Translations under genes and position numbers: made by a program
Notes under the pieces: model-generated
Seen by the model: the letters and a program-made list of their open reading frames with translations, nothing else
The model's database searches: none
What the model was told of the DNA's origin: nothing
DNA from: an uncultured Oscillibacter sp.
GTDB taxonomy: Bacteria; Bacillota; Clostridia; Oscillospirales; Oscillospiraceae
NCBI GenBank assembly: GCA_947577075.1
Contig: CANPTW010000006.1
Location: 21,311 to 85,310 of the forward strand
Direction of reading: 5' to 3'
Length of the DNA: 64,000 nucleotides
Part shown: piece by piece, positions 43,828-52,783 of the stretch
Numbering within the stretch: the first letter of the stretch is position 1
How the letters are laid out: each line of letters begins with the position of its first letter

Positions 43828-44826
43828 TCAGGCCAGGATGTTCAGGTCCTCCGCCGTGCGGTCCTCCACATAGGGGTTCAGGTATTGGTTGATCAGGGTC
43901 AGGACTTCCGCCTGGTCCAAATAGATATAGGGGGATTTCCACTCTCCCGGCAGGGTGGAGAAGTCAATGTTCTCCGCGCCCATGCCGATGGCCTCGCCCC
44001 CCAGCCAGACCAGGTTGCCCACGGTCAGGTCCGTTTCCACATACTGCTGGAAAATCTTGCAGAAGCTGTCCAGCTTGGTGAGGTTGGAGACGGTCAGCGT
44101 CTGCTTGGCCACGGCCTTCAAAAAGTCCTGCTGGGTCTGCATCCGGCCGATGTCCTCGCTGCCGTAGCCGGAGCCGTCGTTGTTGTGGCGGAAGCGGACC
44201 ACCTTCAGCGCCTCGGAGCCGGTGAGGTGGCGCATTCCCTTGGAGAAGTGAATGGAGAGGCTCTGATAGGGATCGTCGTAATCCATGTTCACGGGGATGT
44301 AGAAATCCACGCCGCCAATGGCGTCCACCAGGGCCTGAAAGGCGCGGAGATCCACCAGCACCGTGTAATCCACCGGGAGGCCCAGCTGCTCCGAGACGGT
44401 CTGCGCCATCAGCTCCATGCCGCCGGAGTTGTAGGCGAAATTGATTTTGTGGTTTTTCCCGTTGATGTGGGCCTTGGTGTCCCGGGGGATGCTGACGCCG
44501 TAGATATAGCCGGTTTCCGTGTCCACGGAAACCAGGATGTTGGTGTCGCTGCCCCCGTTTCCGTCGTCCACGCCGGAAACCAGGATGGTGTAAAAGCCGG
44601 GTTTGCGCTCATAGTGGGAGCGGAGGGCCTCCGCCTCCTCGTCGGTGAGGTCCTGGGAAACGGCGGGGTTGTCCACCCGCTGAATCATAACGGGGTCGTC
44701 GGCCCGTTGGTCCGGGGCCCGGAAGTAGACCCGGACGACGGCGTAGGTCAGGGCGATCAGGATGAAAAGCAGCAGAAGCGTGAGCCCCCAGGGGCTGCGC
44801 TTCCGGCGGCGGAGTCTGGATGCCAT
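43828..44826 (-). CDS. LytR-CpsA-Psr family glycopolymer ligase
   Basis: A 332-residue protein with an N-terminal basic stretch and membrane span (LTLLLLFILIALTYAVV), then the LCP domain (SDTNILVSVD, GVSIPRDTKAHI, GGVDFYIPV, VVRFRHNNDGSG..GRMQTQQ). LCP enzymes move wall glycopolymers from the lipid carrier to peptidoglycan outside the membrane. It is in the same direction as the SLH-transglutaminase gene, whose SLH repeats would bind such polymers. Confidence 0.9.
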   Translation of the reverse strand: MASRLRRRKRSPWGLTLLLLFILIALTYAVVRVYFRAPDQRADDPVMIQRVDNPAVSQDLTDEEAEALRSHYERKPGFYTILVSGVDDGNGGSDTNILVSVDTETGYIYGVSIPRDTKAHINGKNHKINFAYNSGGMELMAQTVSEQLGLPVDYTVLVDLRAFQALVDAIGGVDFYIPVNMDYDDPYQSLSIHFSKGMRHLTGSEALKVVRFRHNNDGSGYGSEDIGRMQTQQDFLKAVAKQTLTVSNLTKLDSFCKIFQQYVETDLTVGNLVWLGGEAIGMGAENIDFSTLPGEWKSPYIYLDQAEVLTLINQYLNPYVEDRTAEDLNILA

Positions 44827-45024
44827 GGGAACCTCCTGTGCGCCGCTGAGGCGCGTGTTATAAAAAGAAGTGTCCGCGCGGAGCGGGGCCCGTCCGAAAA
44901 GAGGTCCGGGCCTGCCGCAGGCGGCGGAAGGCCGGAAACAGCCGCCGCTTTTGATGGGGCGGAGGGCGTCCGCCGCCGCGCGCTTCTTTGATTATAAAAC
45001 CGGACCTGAAAAAAGACAAGAGAA

Positions 45025-45052
45025 AAAATAGCGGCGGAGCCGCTATTTTTTT
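45025..45052. terminator. Bidirectional terminator
   Basis: Stem AAAATAGCGGC/GCCGCTATTTT with T-runs on both strands, downstream of the minus-strand 45113-45484 gene. 44827-45024 contains the leader of the LCP gene and nothing else evident. Confidence 0.8.
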
Positions 45053-45112
45053 GGTTGAAATCCCGCTATTTCTGTCATTTCTTACAAGAGAACGAAACTG
45101 TTTTCAGAAAGT

Positions 45113-45484
45113 TTACAACTTCGCCGGACCTCCGCCCGGCGCTGCCGCCTCCGCCGGGGAGGGCGCCGCCGCCCGGTCCAGAGCCAGCTGCTCCAGAAGG
45201 GCCTTGATGTCGGCCAGGAGCTGGTTTTGATAGGACAGGGCGCAGCGGATATAGTGGAGCGCGGGCTCCGGCGGGGAGCCGGCGGGCGGGTCCTCCAGGG
45301 GATGGGGCCAGCGGCGGACCTCCGGCTCCACGTAACCGGGCGTGCCCGGCTGGGGCGGCGTCCAGGTTTCCCCGGCGGACCAGCCCTGGCTCCGTCCGGC
45401 CGCCGGGGAGCGGGAGACCGGCACGGTCCGCGGGGTACGGCCGCCGGCTTGGCTCCGGCCTCTGCCGTGTTGACGATTTGCCAT
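45113..45484 (-). CDS. Small Pro/Arg-rich hypothetical protein
   Basis: A 123-residue protein with GGAGGG before the ATG. The first two thirds are low-complexity (Arg, Gly, Pro), and the end has a short helical segment (YIRCALSYQNQLLADIKALLEQL) that looks conserved. It is downstream of spoIIID on the same strand (25 bp), so it may be a sporulation gene. No family is recognised. Confidence 0.55.
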   Translation of the reverse strand: MANRQHGRGRSQAGGRTPRTVPVSRSPAAGRSQGWSAGETWTPPQPGTPGYVEPEVRRWPHPLEDPPAGSPPEPALHYIRCALSYQNQLLADIKALLEQLALDRAAAPSPAEAAAPGGGPAKL

Positions 45485-45509
45485 GATAGGGGTCCCTCCT
45501 CGCGCGGCG

Positions 45510-45746
45510 TCAGTCGCCGCGGTATTTTTTGCGGGTGGCGATGCCGCCCCGGATGTGCCGCTGGGCCTTGTTCACGTCCAGCACCTCCTTGACCTGCAGG
45601 TACAGCGGACGGTTGAACAGGGGCAGCCGTTCGGAGATGTCCTTATGCACCGTGCTTTTGCTGATGCCGAACTTCTGGGCGGCGGCCCGGACCGTGGACC
45701 GGTTCTCTATGATGTAAAGGGCCAGGCGCTCCGCCCGCTCCTCCAT
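45510..45746 (-). CDS. spoIIID: Sporulation regulator SpoIIID
   Basis: A 78-residue DNA-binding protein. The HTH stretch (STVRAAAQKFGISKSTVHKDISERLP) and the C-terminal RHIRGGIATRKKY are near-diagnostic for SpoIIID. It controls mother-cell genes after engulfment, so the organism should form endospores. The start at 45746 has GAAGGGA; the upstream in-frame ATG would add 15 residues not found in the family. Confidence 0.92.
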   Translation of the reverse strand: MEERAERLALYIIENRSTVRAAAQKFGISKSTVHKDISERLPLFNRPLYLQVKEVLDVNKAQRHIRGGIATRKKYRGD

Positions 45747-46002
45747 GTTTCCCTTCAAAACACCCTCACTCCCTGCCTCTTGTTGGTCCATCCTATGCGC
45801 CGGGGCGGTGGGATATGTTCCCGGACGCAGAAAAGACAGGCTTTCGGGAGAATGGCCGCCGCCGCTTGGGGCCGGGAACCGCGCCCGCCGGCCGTCCCCG
45901 GGGAAAACCCGCCCGGGGCCCTGCGGCGCGGTCCGCCCGGATGGGCGGAACCGGGGGGCGCCTCTTTAGGGACTGTTCCCATCCGCCCAAACGCAGGTCT
46001 TT

Positions 46003-46086
46003 CCGGCAAATGTTGCCGTCTGCAGCGTTAAAAATGTTTGCCGGGCGCCCGCCCGCAAATGTTTGCCCTGCATCCGGCAAGCATTT
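46003..46086. promoter_or_regulatory. Cluster of four CGGCAAACATTT-like motifs
   Basis: AAATGTTTGCC occurs at 46032-46042 and 46057-46067; ccggcaagcattt at 46074-46086; and ccggcaaatgttgccg, itself a near palindrome, at 46003-46018. The cluster lies between spoIIID and an SLH gene and is a candidate operator array. The wider gap 45747-46439 holds no gene. Confidence 0.4.
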
Positions 46087-46126
46087 CCTCGGGAATCCGC
46101 ACATGTGGGCTTATGTGAACAGACCC

Positions 46127-46290
46127 TAGAGGGCGTCTTCAAGCTTCCGAAACGCGGTCCGGCGGCATCTTTTTCCGCCATGCCGCGTTGCTTCGGCTTG
46201 AAATCCGTCAGGATTCCCGCGCCAAAGCGCCTTGCCTGGCGAAAAAATCTGCCCCGGTCCGTCACTCCGGGAATTGGAAGACACCCTCTA
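46127..46290. mobile_element. ~165-bp MITE-like palindromic element
   Basis: Ends TAGAGGGCGTCTTC (46127-46140) and GAAGACACCCTCTA (46277-46290) are inverted repeats with one mismatch. Inside is a second long imperfect stem (AAGCTTCCGAAACGCGG.. with ..CCGCGTTGCTTCGGCTT, 46141-46200). There is no coding capacity, so mobility would need a transposase elsewhere. Confidence 0.55.
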
Positions 46291-46439
46291 AGAAAAACGG
46301 GCAAAGCGCTCCAATTTTTGGATTTCGCAAAAAAGGCTTGTCAGCAGAGGAAAAATATTTTACAATAGGTTGCAGGACTTTTGCCACCCGGCATTCCCCG
46401 GTTGTGACTACAGACTCGAAAGAAGCGAGGTGCGCGATC

Positions 46440-47558
46440 ATGAAAAAGAAGCTGGCCGCTCTGGCCCTGGCCCTGACCGTTCTGGCGGTTCCGGCCTCCG
46501 CCTTCTCGGATGTGGACGAGGGGCTGTATTATGCCGCGCCCATCGCTTGGGCCGTGGAGCGGGGCATTACCACCGGGACCACGGGAACGACCTTCTCCCC
46601 CGACGCGGTATGCACCCAGGGTCAGATTCTTACTTTCCTGTGGCGGGCCGCCGGATCGCCGGAGGCGGAGGCGCAGCCCGGCGGCGGGGCGGAGGAGCCC
46701 CTGAACCCGGATTTTCAGAGGGCCATTGCCTGGGCCTCCCAGGCGGGCATCCTGAGCGGCGGTGCGTCCTTTTCGCCCTCGGCCCCCTGCGGCCGGGGCA
46801 CGGCCATGCGCTTTTTGTGGCGCTACATCGGCGCCCCCGCGCCGGAGGATTCCTGCGCCTTCACCGACGTGGCCCCCCAGGCGGACTACGCCCAGGCGGT
46901 GGCCTGGGCCGTGGAGACGGGCATTACCTCCGGGACCTCCGAAACCACCTTCTCCCCCGACGAGCCCTGTACCCGGGGGCAGATTGCCACCTTCCTTTAC
47001 CGCTGCCTGAACGAGGCGGGGGAACAGCCCGAGCTGCCGGAGGACCCGGTCCCCTCGGCCTCCTCCGTCCGGGAAACGGAGGAGGAAGGCGTCCCCCTGC
47101 GGACCTACACGGGGGAGGGGAAGGCCTACTCCCTGGGGCTGGACGGGAGCGAGTTTACCAGCGACGACGTCTATGACGCCGCGGTCACCGTGGACGTCTA
47201 CTCCCCCTATGAGGCGGTGTTTACCGTCCAGGTTCCCTTCCCCCTCTACCAGGCGTGCAGCTACTCCGTCCGGTTTGAGGACCCGGAGAACCCCGGAAAG
47301 GGATACATGTTCACCTATCTCCGCTGGGATGAGGCCTTTGCCGATATGATCCCCTGGGAGGGGGAGCACCAGAGCTATCACTTCTCCAACATGGCGGGGG
47401 AGCGGCAGGACGCCGTCCTTGCCGTCAGCGAGAGGGAGGACGACCGGATGGGCGGCACGGTCAGCTGGCGGCTCACCCTGATGAGGAGCGGCGCGTTTGA
47501 CTTTGATTCCCTGAGCCGCTATCAGCTCGGCTGCGAGGTAAGCTGTACGCTTTCATAA
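46440..47558 (+). CDS. SLH-domain surface protein
   Basis: A 372-residue exported protein: signal peptide ending VPASA, three SLH repeats (each with AIAWAVERGITTG.. TTFSP.. CTQGQ-like units to about residue 190), a Pro/Glu linker, and a beta-rich C-terminal domain with no recognised family. It would bind the wall polymer non-covalently. The MITE-like element lies 150 bp upstream. Confidence 0.78.
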   Translation: MKKKLAALALALTVLAVPASAFSDVDEGLYYAAPIAWAVERGITTGTTGTTFSPDAVCTQGQILTFLWRAAGSPEAEAQPGGGAEEPLNPDFQRAIAWASQAGILSGGASFSPSAPCGRGTAMRFLWRYIGAPAPEDSCAFTDVAPQADYAQAVAWAVETGITSGTSETTFSPDEPCTRGQIATFLYRCLNEAGEQPELPEDPVPSASSVRETEEEGVPLRTYTGEGKAYSLGLDGSEFTSDDVYDAAVTVDVYSPYEAVFTVQVPFPLYQACSYSVRFEDPENPGKGYMFTYLRWDEAFADMIPWEGEHQSYHFSNMAGERQDAVLAVSEREDDRMGGTVSWRLTLMRSGAFDFDSLSRYQLGCEVSCTLS

Positions 47559-47570
47559 GGAACAAACCGG

Positions 47571-47604
47571 GAGCCGGGCTGTGTGTACAGCCCGGCTCTC
47601 TTGA
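47571..47604 (+). terminator. Terminator of the SLH gene
   Basis: Stem GAGCCGGGCTGT/ACAGCCCGGCTC with a 4-nt loop; the tail TCTTGATTT is weak. Confidence 0.6.
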
Positions 47605-47735
47605 TTTATCCGGTAGGCTCCGGCGCGCGCCGGGCGGTCTGCGGACAGGCGCTCTGCGCACGGACGGACTCCATCCGAGCGCAAAGCGCCTGTTTATAGG
47701 TTCCCGTTTTAACCGGCTGCGTTTCCGGAATTTTT

Positions 47736-49142
47736 TCAGGAGCGGTGGCTGAAAACCGCCTTCATGCCCTTATAGGTTTCATAGCAGTCCAGCTTGGAAA
47801 CCGTCTCAAAGGGCGCGTGCATGCTCAGCACCGGGACGCCGGCGTCCAGGGTGCTGATGTTCCGGTTGGCCATATACATGGCCACGGTGCCGCCGCCTCC
47901 GGCGTCCACCTTGCCCAGCTCGGAAATCTGCCAGATGACCCCCGCCTCGTCGAACAGCCGCCGGACGTAGGCCACGGTTTCCGCGTCGGCGTCGGAGGCC
48001 CCGGACTTGCCCCGGGCCCCGGTGTACTTGCAAAGGCCGACGCCGTAATTGAGCTGGGACTCGTTCCGCTTTTCGAACACGTCGGGGAAATTGGGGTCAA
48101 AGGCCGCCGTCACGTCGGCACTGAGGCAGAAGGAATTTGCAAAGCAGGTCCGGAGCGGCACGCCCTGGGCGGCGCACAGATCCTCGATAAAGGCGTCGAA
48201 GGCGGCGGACTGCATGCCCGTGACGCCGTCGGAGCCGATTTCCTCCTTGTCGGCCAGGATGCACACGGCGGTTTTCTCCGGCGCCTCCTCCAGGTCCAGA
48301 AGGGCCTTCAGGGCCGCGTAGGCACAGACCCGGTCGTCGTGGCCGTAAGCCCCGATCATGGAGCGGTCCAGGCCGATGTCGCAGGCCTTTACCGCCGGGA
48401 CGGCCTCCAGCTCGGCGGAGGTCAGGTCGTCCTCCACAAGGCCGTATTTCTCATGGAGCAGCTTCATAACCGCCAGCTTTACCCGGCCGGACTCCTCCTC
48501 GCCGCCGATGGGGCGGCTGCCCAGAAGGAGGTTCAGCGTCTCACCGGGGATGGCCTCCGCCAGGGGCTTTTTGTTCTGGGCGGCCCCCAGGTGGGGCAGC
48601 AGGTCCGTGATGACCAGGCGGGGCTCCCCCTCCTCCTCGCCGATGCGGACGGTGACACGGGTCCCGTCCTTCAAAATCACCACGCCGTGGAGGGCCAGGG
48701 GGATGGTCACCCACTGGTACTTCCGGATGCCGCCGTAGTAATGGGTCTTGAAATAGGCCAGTTCGCTGTCCTCATACAGCGGGTTGGGCTTCAGGTCCAG
48801 TCGGGGGGAGTCGATGTGGGCTGCCGCCAGCTGGATGCCCCCGGAGAGGGGGGCCCGCCCGATGTGGGCCAGCATGACGGCCTTGCCCCGGTTGCAGACG
48901 TAAAGCTTGTCCCCGGGGGCCGCGGCCATTCCCGGCGTGTAGGGGCGGTAGCCCCGGGCCTCCGCCAGGCGGACGGTCTCCGCGGCGCAGAGCCGCTCGG
49001 TCTTGCTGACGTCCAGGAAGCGCTTGTAGCCGTCGCAGTAGTCCTCCATGGCGGCCCGGTCCGCCTCGGACAGGACGTCATAGCCGTTTTTCTTGGAAGA
49101 GAGGAGCTGCTCTTTCAGCTCCTTGTACTCGGATTTTTCCAT
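47736..49142 (-). CDS. apeB: M18 family aminopeptidase
   Basis: A 468-residue zinc aminopeptidase that removes acidic or neutral N-terminal residues from peptides in the cytosol. Metal ligands are visible: AAHIDSPRLD, GAYGHDDRVCAYAAL, DKEEIGSDGVTG and the C-terminal LSMHAPFETVSKLD. The length is normal. GGAGG lies before the ATG. It is last in a minus-strand series but separated from the next gene by 70 bp. Confidence 0.9.
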   Translation of the reverse strand: MEKSEYKELKEQLLSSKKNGYDVLSEADRAAMEDYCDGYKRFLDVSKTERLCAAETVRLAEARGYRPYTPGMAAAPGDKLYVCNRGKAVMLAHIGRAPLSGGIQLAAAHIDSPRLDLKPNPLYEDSELAYFKTHYYGGIRKYQWVTIPLALHGVVILKDGTRVTVRIGEEEGEPRLVITDLLPHLGAAQNKKPLAEAIPGETLNLLLGSRPIGGEEESGRVKLAVMKLLHEKYGLVEDDLTSAELEAVPAVKACDIGLDRSMIGAYGHDDRVCAYAALKALLDLEEAPEKTAVCILADKEEIGSDGVTGMQSAAFDAFIEDLCAAQGVPLRTCFANSFCLSADVTAAFDPNFPDVFEKRNESQLNYGVGLCKYTGARGKSGASDADAETVAYVRRLFDEAGVIWQISELGKVDAGGGGTVAMYMANRNISTLDAGVPVLSMHAPFETVSKLDCYETYKGMKAVFSHRS

Positions 49143-49212
49143 GGGTGTGCCTCCTTAAAAATCGCGTTTGTCCCCCCTCCCCGCGGATCTGCGGCGGGGA
49201 ACGGGGCGTTTG

Positions 49213-50874
49213 TCAGCCGTGCCGCTTTTCCTCCCGGATGGATTCGACCAGGCGCTCGAAGAACAGCAGCGCGTCCTTCCGGAACTCCTCCGGGGATTCG
49301 GTGGCGTTGTTCAGCTCACAGTCGCATTTGCCCCGGTAGTATTCGTCCTGCTTCTGGGCGTTGATGCGCAGCCGGGCGTATTGCTCGCTGATGCGGTCCC
49401 GGCCCATGATGCGCTTTACCCGCAGCTCGGTGGGGGCGGTGACGGCGATGGTCCGGTCGCAGAGGCGGTCCAGGCCGCTCTCAAAGAGGTTGACGGCGTC
49501 CAGGGCGCAGAGCCCCTCCTGGGCCGCCACCAGCCGCTCCAGCTCCGGGATCAGGAAGCGGAACACAATGGCGTTGAGCTGGTCCAGCCGGTCCCGCTTG
49601 GCGAAGACCTCCTGCCCCAGCTTTCTGCGGTTCAGCTGGCCCTCCTGGGAGAAGACGCCGGGGAACTTCTCGTTGATGGCGTTTTTGAAATCCTCGCTTC
49701 CGCTGAGGACCGCGTGGTACACCGCGTCGCAGTCGATCACGGTTCCGCCCAGGCTGCGGAGGGCGTCCAGGGCGCTGGTCTTCCCGGCGCCGGTGCCTCC
49801 GGTGATGCCCAGGATGATCCGCTGGCTGTCCGCGTCGATCACATGGAAGCCCGCGGCCTTCTTCAGGCGGTTGCTGACGGCCAGTCCCAGGCCCCGGTTG
49901 TCCGGGCACTGGGCGAAAATCTCCGTGACCCCGGTGGCGTCGAAGCTCCGCAGGGCCTCGAAGACCCGCTGGGCCTGGAGCTGCTTGTCGTTGCTGGGGC
50001 CCAGGGAGTGGACCAGCTGCTGGGGAAAGAGGTGGGCGTACTCGTCAAAGCAGATGACGCCCGCGCCGGGACCCGCCCGGCGCTCAATCTCCCGGGCGGA
50101 GTTCATGGGCGCGCCGGTGACGACGGTTACCGGCGCCTTGGGGGCGTAATGGCGGTACTTCATGCCGGGGGCGCCGGGGCGCTCCTCCGGCCCCAGGGAG
50201 GCCACCACCGCCCGGTCCACGTCCACATGGCCGATGAGCCGCTCGATGTCCTCCACCGGCAGCCCGCCGGGGCGGAGAAGCCTGGGGGGCTCGCAGGTCA
50301 GGTCCAGCACCGTGGATTCCACGCCCACGGTGCAGGGCCCCCCGTCCACCACCATGTCCACCCGGCCCCCCACGTCCTCCATCACGTCCTGGGCCGTGGT
50401 GCAGCTGGGGCGGCCGGAGGTGTTGGCGCTGGGGGCGGCGATGGCCATGCCCGCCTCCCGGATGATGGCCAGGGTGACGGGGTGGTTGGGGCAGCGGATG
50501 CCCACGGTGTCCAGCCCCGCCGTAGTCTCGTCGGGGACGCCGGGCTGGCGCTTGAGAATCATGGTCAGGGGGCCCGGCCAGAACTTCCTGGCCAGGGTAT
50601 AGGCCACCGGGGGAATGTCCACGCAGTACCGGGGCAGCCATTGGGCCCCGGTGACATGGAGAATCAGGGGATTGTCCTGGGGCCGGCCCTTCACCTCGAA
50701 GATGCGCCGGACGGCGGCGGGGTTGCTTCCGTCGGCGCCCAGGCCGTACACCGTCTCCGTGGGGATGCCCACAAGCCCCCCCTCCCGGAGGATCTTGGCG
50801 GCGGCGGAAATCTTGTCCTCGATTTCCTTCTGCTGCCCCTTCGTGTCCCGCAAGTCGTAGTATATCGTCTGCAT
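49213..50874 (-). CDS. Threonylcarbamoyl-AMP synthase (Sua5) fused to dephospho-CoA kinase (CoaE)
   Basis: A 553-residue fusion. Residues 1-350 are Sua5/YwlC: the YrdC core (GGLVGIPTETVYGLGADG, APSANTSGRPS) plus the Sua5 C-domain (GMKYRHYAPKAP). This part makes the precursor of t6A on tRNAs. Residues ~360-553 are CoaE, the last CoA step: P-loop GITGGTGAGKTSALD, CDAVYHAVL, and the lid region VKRIMGRDRISEQYARLRINAQ. The frame is continuous. It is usually two genes. Confidence 0.85.
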   Translation of the reverse strand: MQTIYYDLRDTKGQQKEIEDKISAAAKILREGGLVGIPTETVYGLGADGSNPAAVRRIFEVKGRPQDNPLILHVTGAQWLPRYCVDIPPVAYTLARKFWPGPLTMILKRQPGVPDETTAGLDTVGIRCPNHPVTLAIIREAGMAIAAPSANTSGRPSCTTAQDVMEDVGGRVDMVVDGGPCTVGVESTVLDLTCEPPRLLRPGGLPVEDIERLIGHVDVDRAVVASLGPEERPGAPGMKYRHYAPKAPVTVVTGAPMNSAREIERRAGPGAGVICFDEYAHLFPQQLVHSLGPSNDKQLQAQRVFEALRSFDATGVTEIFAQCPDNRGLGLAVSNRLKKAAGFHVIDADSQRIILGITGGTGAGKTSALDALRSLGGTVIDCDAVYHAVLSGSEDFKNAINEKFPGVFSQEGQLNRRKLGQEVFAKRDRLDQLNAIVFRFLIPELERLVAAQEGLCALDAVNLFESGLDRLCDRTIAVTAPTELRVKRIMGRDRISEQYARLRINAQKQDEYYRGKCDCELNNATESPEEFRKDALLFFERLVESIREEKRHG

Positions 50875-50885
50875 ATTCTTCGCCT

Positions 50886-51164
50886 CTATCTCTCCAATCG
50901 GGCTCCCGCCCGCTTTTTCCGCCGCAAAACCGCCTTGTACACACTCCACGCCAGGGCCGCCAGGCACAGCGGCAGGAGCAGCAGGGCGCAGATTCCCGCA
51001 ATTTCCGCGTCCTCCGCGGCATAGGGATTTTCCTCCGCGCCGTACCGGATCACGTACAGCGTCCCCCGCAGCCAGGCCCGGAAGAGCAGAAGCTCCAGCC
51101 CGGCGAGGGCCGCCGTCAGAAGGGCGCCCGCCGCGCATCCCAGCCGCCGTACCGCCCGCTTCAC
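50886..51164 (-). CDS. Small two-span membrane protein
   Basis: A 92-residue protein from a GTG start that overlaps the prfA stop (GTGA). Two hydrophobic segments ([37 protein letters not shown]) and basic ends. Tight coupling between prfA and the Sua5-CoaE gene supports it as real. Function unknown. Confidence 0.6.
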   Translation of the reverse strand: MKRAVRRLGCAAGALLTAALAGLELLLFRAWLRGTLYVIRYGAEENPYAAEDAEIAGICALLLLPLCLAALAWSVYKAVLRRKKRAGARLER

Positions 51165-52219
51165 GTTCCGCCGCCCTTCAGCCGCTCGGCCTGGTCCGCG
51201 GTGATCAGGCCGTCGATGATCTCGTCCAGGTCGCCGTTTAAAACGGCGTCCAGCCGGTACACCGTCAAACCGATCCGGTGCTCCACCACCTGGCTTTGAA
51301 GAAAGCGGTAGGTCCGGATTTTCTCGCTCCGCCACGCGCCGCCCACCTGGCTCCGGCGCTCCGACGCGGCGGCGGCGTCCCGCCGGTTCCGCTCCTGCTC
51401 ATAGAGCCGGGAGCGGAGGACCTTCATGGCCTTGTCCTTGTTTTTATACTGGCTCCGCTCGTCCTGGCAGGTCACCACCAGCCCCGTGGGCAGATGGGTC
51501 ACCCGGATGGCGGACTCGGTCTTGTTGATGTGCTGCCCCCCTGCGCCGGAGGAGCGGTAGGTGTCGATCTGGAGGTCCTTGGGGTCGATCTCCACATCCA
51601 CCTCCTCCGCCTCGGGGAGGACCGCCACCGTGGCGGTGCTGGTCTGGATGCGCCCGCTGGACTCCGTTTCCGGCACCCGCTTGACCTGGTGGACGCCGCT
51701 TTCAAATTTCAGGCGGGAGAAGGCCCCCTCGCCCTCGATCAAGACGCTGCACTCCTTCACGCCCCCCAGCTCCGTCCCGCTGAGGCTGACGGTTTCCGTC
51801 CGCCAGCCCCGGCGCTGGGCATACATGGTGTACATCCGCAGAAGCTCCCCGGCGAAGAGGGCCGCCTCCTCGCCGCCCACGCCGCTGCGGATTTCCAGAA
51901 CGACGTTTCGATGGTCGTTGGGGTCCCTGGGCAGGAGGAGGAGCTTCAGCTCCTCCCGGCGGCGCTCCGCGTCCGCCCGGGCGGCGGAGAGCTCCTCCTG
52001 GGCCAGCTCCCGCATTTCCGGGTCCCGGAGAAGGGACTCCGCCTCCTCCCGGCGGCGCTCCGCGTCCTCCAGGGCCTGGGCGGCCTCCACCACCGGGGCC
52101 AGCTCCTTCAGCTCCCGCTGGATGGCCGCCAGGCGCCCGCTGTTATAGACGGCGGGGTCCGCCAGCTGGGCCTCCAGGTCGTCCCGGCGGAGGGCCAGTT
52201 CCTTTAGTTTTTCCAGCAT
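51161..52219 (-). CDS. prfA: Peptide chain release factor 1
   Basis: A 352-residue factor that reads UAA and UAG. GGQ motif in [17 protein letters not shown], and the RF1-type stretch [23 protein letters not shown], where the tripeptide anticodon P-x-T is [15 protein letters not shown] at 52219 matches the family start better than the upstream ATG. It forms an overlapping unit with the membrane protein and Sua5-CoaE genes. The methylase PrmC, often next to it, is not here. Confidence 0.92.
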   Translation of the reverse strand: MLEKLKELALRRDDLEAQLADPAVYNSGRLAAIQRELKELAPVVEAAQALEDAERRREEAESLLRDPEMRELAQEELSAARADAERRREELKLLLLPRDPNDHRNVVLEIRSGVGGEEAALFAGELLRMYTMYAQRRGWRTETVSLSGTELGGVKECSVLIEGEGAFSRLKFESGVHQVKRVPETESSGRIQTSTATVAVLPEAEEVDVEIDPKDLQIDTYRSSGAGGQHINKTESAIRVTHLPTGLVVTCQDERSQYKNKDKAMKVLRSRLYEQERNRRDAAAASERRSQVGGAWRSEKIRTYRFLQSQVVEHRIGLTVYRLDAVLNGDLDEIIDGLITADQAERLKGGGT

Positions 52220-52264
52220 CGCGTTTCTCCCAGACAAAAATATAGTCGTCCAAGCCGAAAAAAG

Positions 52265-52762
52265 CTATCGCCCGCCGGACTGCAGGAATTCCTGGGTCTG
52301 CCGCAGGAATTCCTCCTGCCAGAACGTGTAGCCCACGGACCCGCTCCGAAGGGACACCGCCGTCCGGTGCCCGCAGGGGGTATAGCGGTCCATCTGCTCG
52401 AAGATTTCCTCGTTCTTATCCTCGCAGCCCCGGGTGAGCACATAGGAGGCGTTACGGATATCTTTCCCGTTCTGCTTCAAAAATCCCCGCACGACGGAGC
52501 AGCACCGCCCCGCCCACACCGGGGAACCCACGATGACCAGGCGGTAGTCCGTCAGGGGGAACCGGGCCGTGCAGCTCACCGGCGGCAGGGTGCGGCGCAT
52601 GGCGTCCACGCCGCAGCGGAGCCACCCGCCCCAGCCGCTGCGGTCCACGTTGTCCTGCAGCTCCGCCAGCTCCGCCCCCAGGGCCCTGGCGATTTCCTCC
52701 ATGGCTGCCCGCGTGTTCCCCGTCCGGGAGTAGTAGACGCACAGCACATTGTTCCATGCCAC
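52265..52762 (-). CDS. Flavodoxin-like protein
   Basis: A 165-residue protein with the FMN phosphate loop YYSRTGNT near the N-terminus and the second loop VIVGSPVWAGRC. It fits the flavodoxin/NADPH-dependent reductase-like group with C-terminal additions. It could carry electrons or act as a small oxidoreductase. It lies 21 bp downstream of the YdcF-like gene. Confidence 0.8.
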   Translation of the reverse strand: MAWNNVLCVYYSRTGNTRAAMEEIARALGAELAELQDNVDRSGWGGWLRCGVDAMRRTLPPVSCTARFPLTDYRLVIVGSPVWAGRCCSVVRGFLKQNGKDIRNASYVLTRGCEDKNEEIFEQMDRYTPCGHRTAVSLRSGSVGYTFWQEEFLRQTQEFLQSGGR

Positions 52763-52783
52763 TTGGCGTTCATCTCCTTTGCA

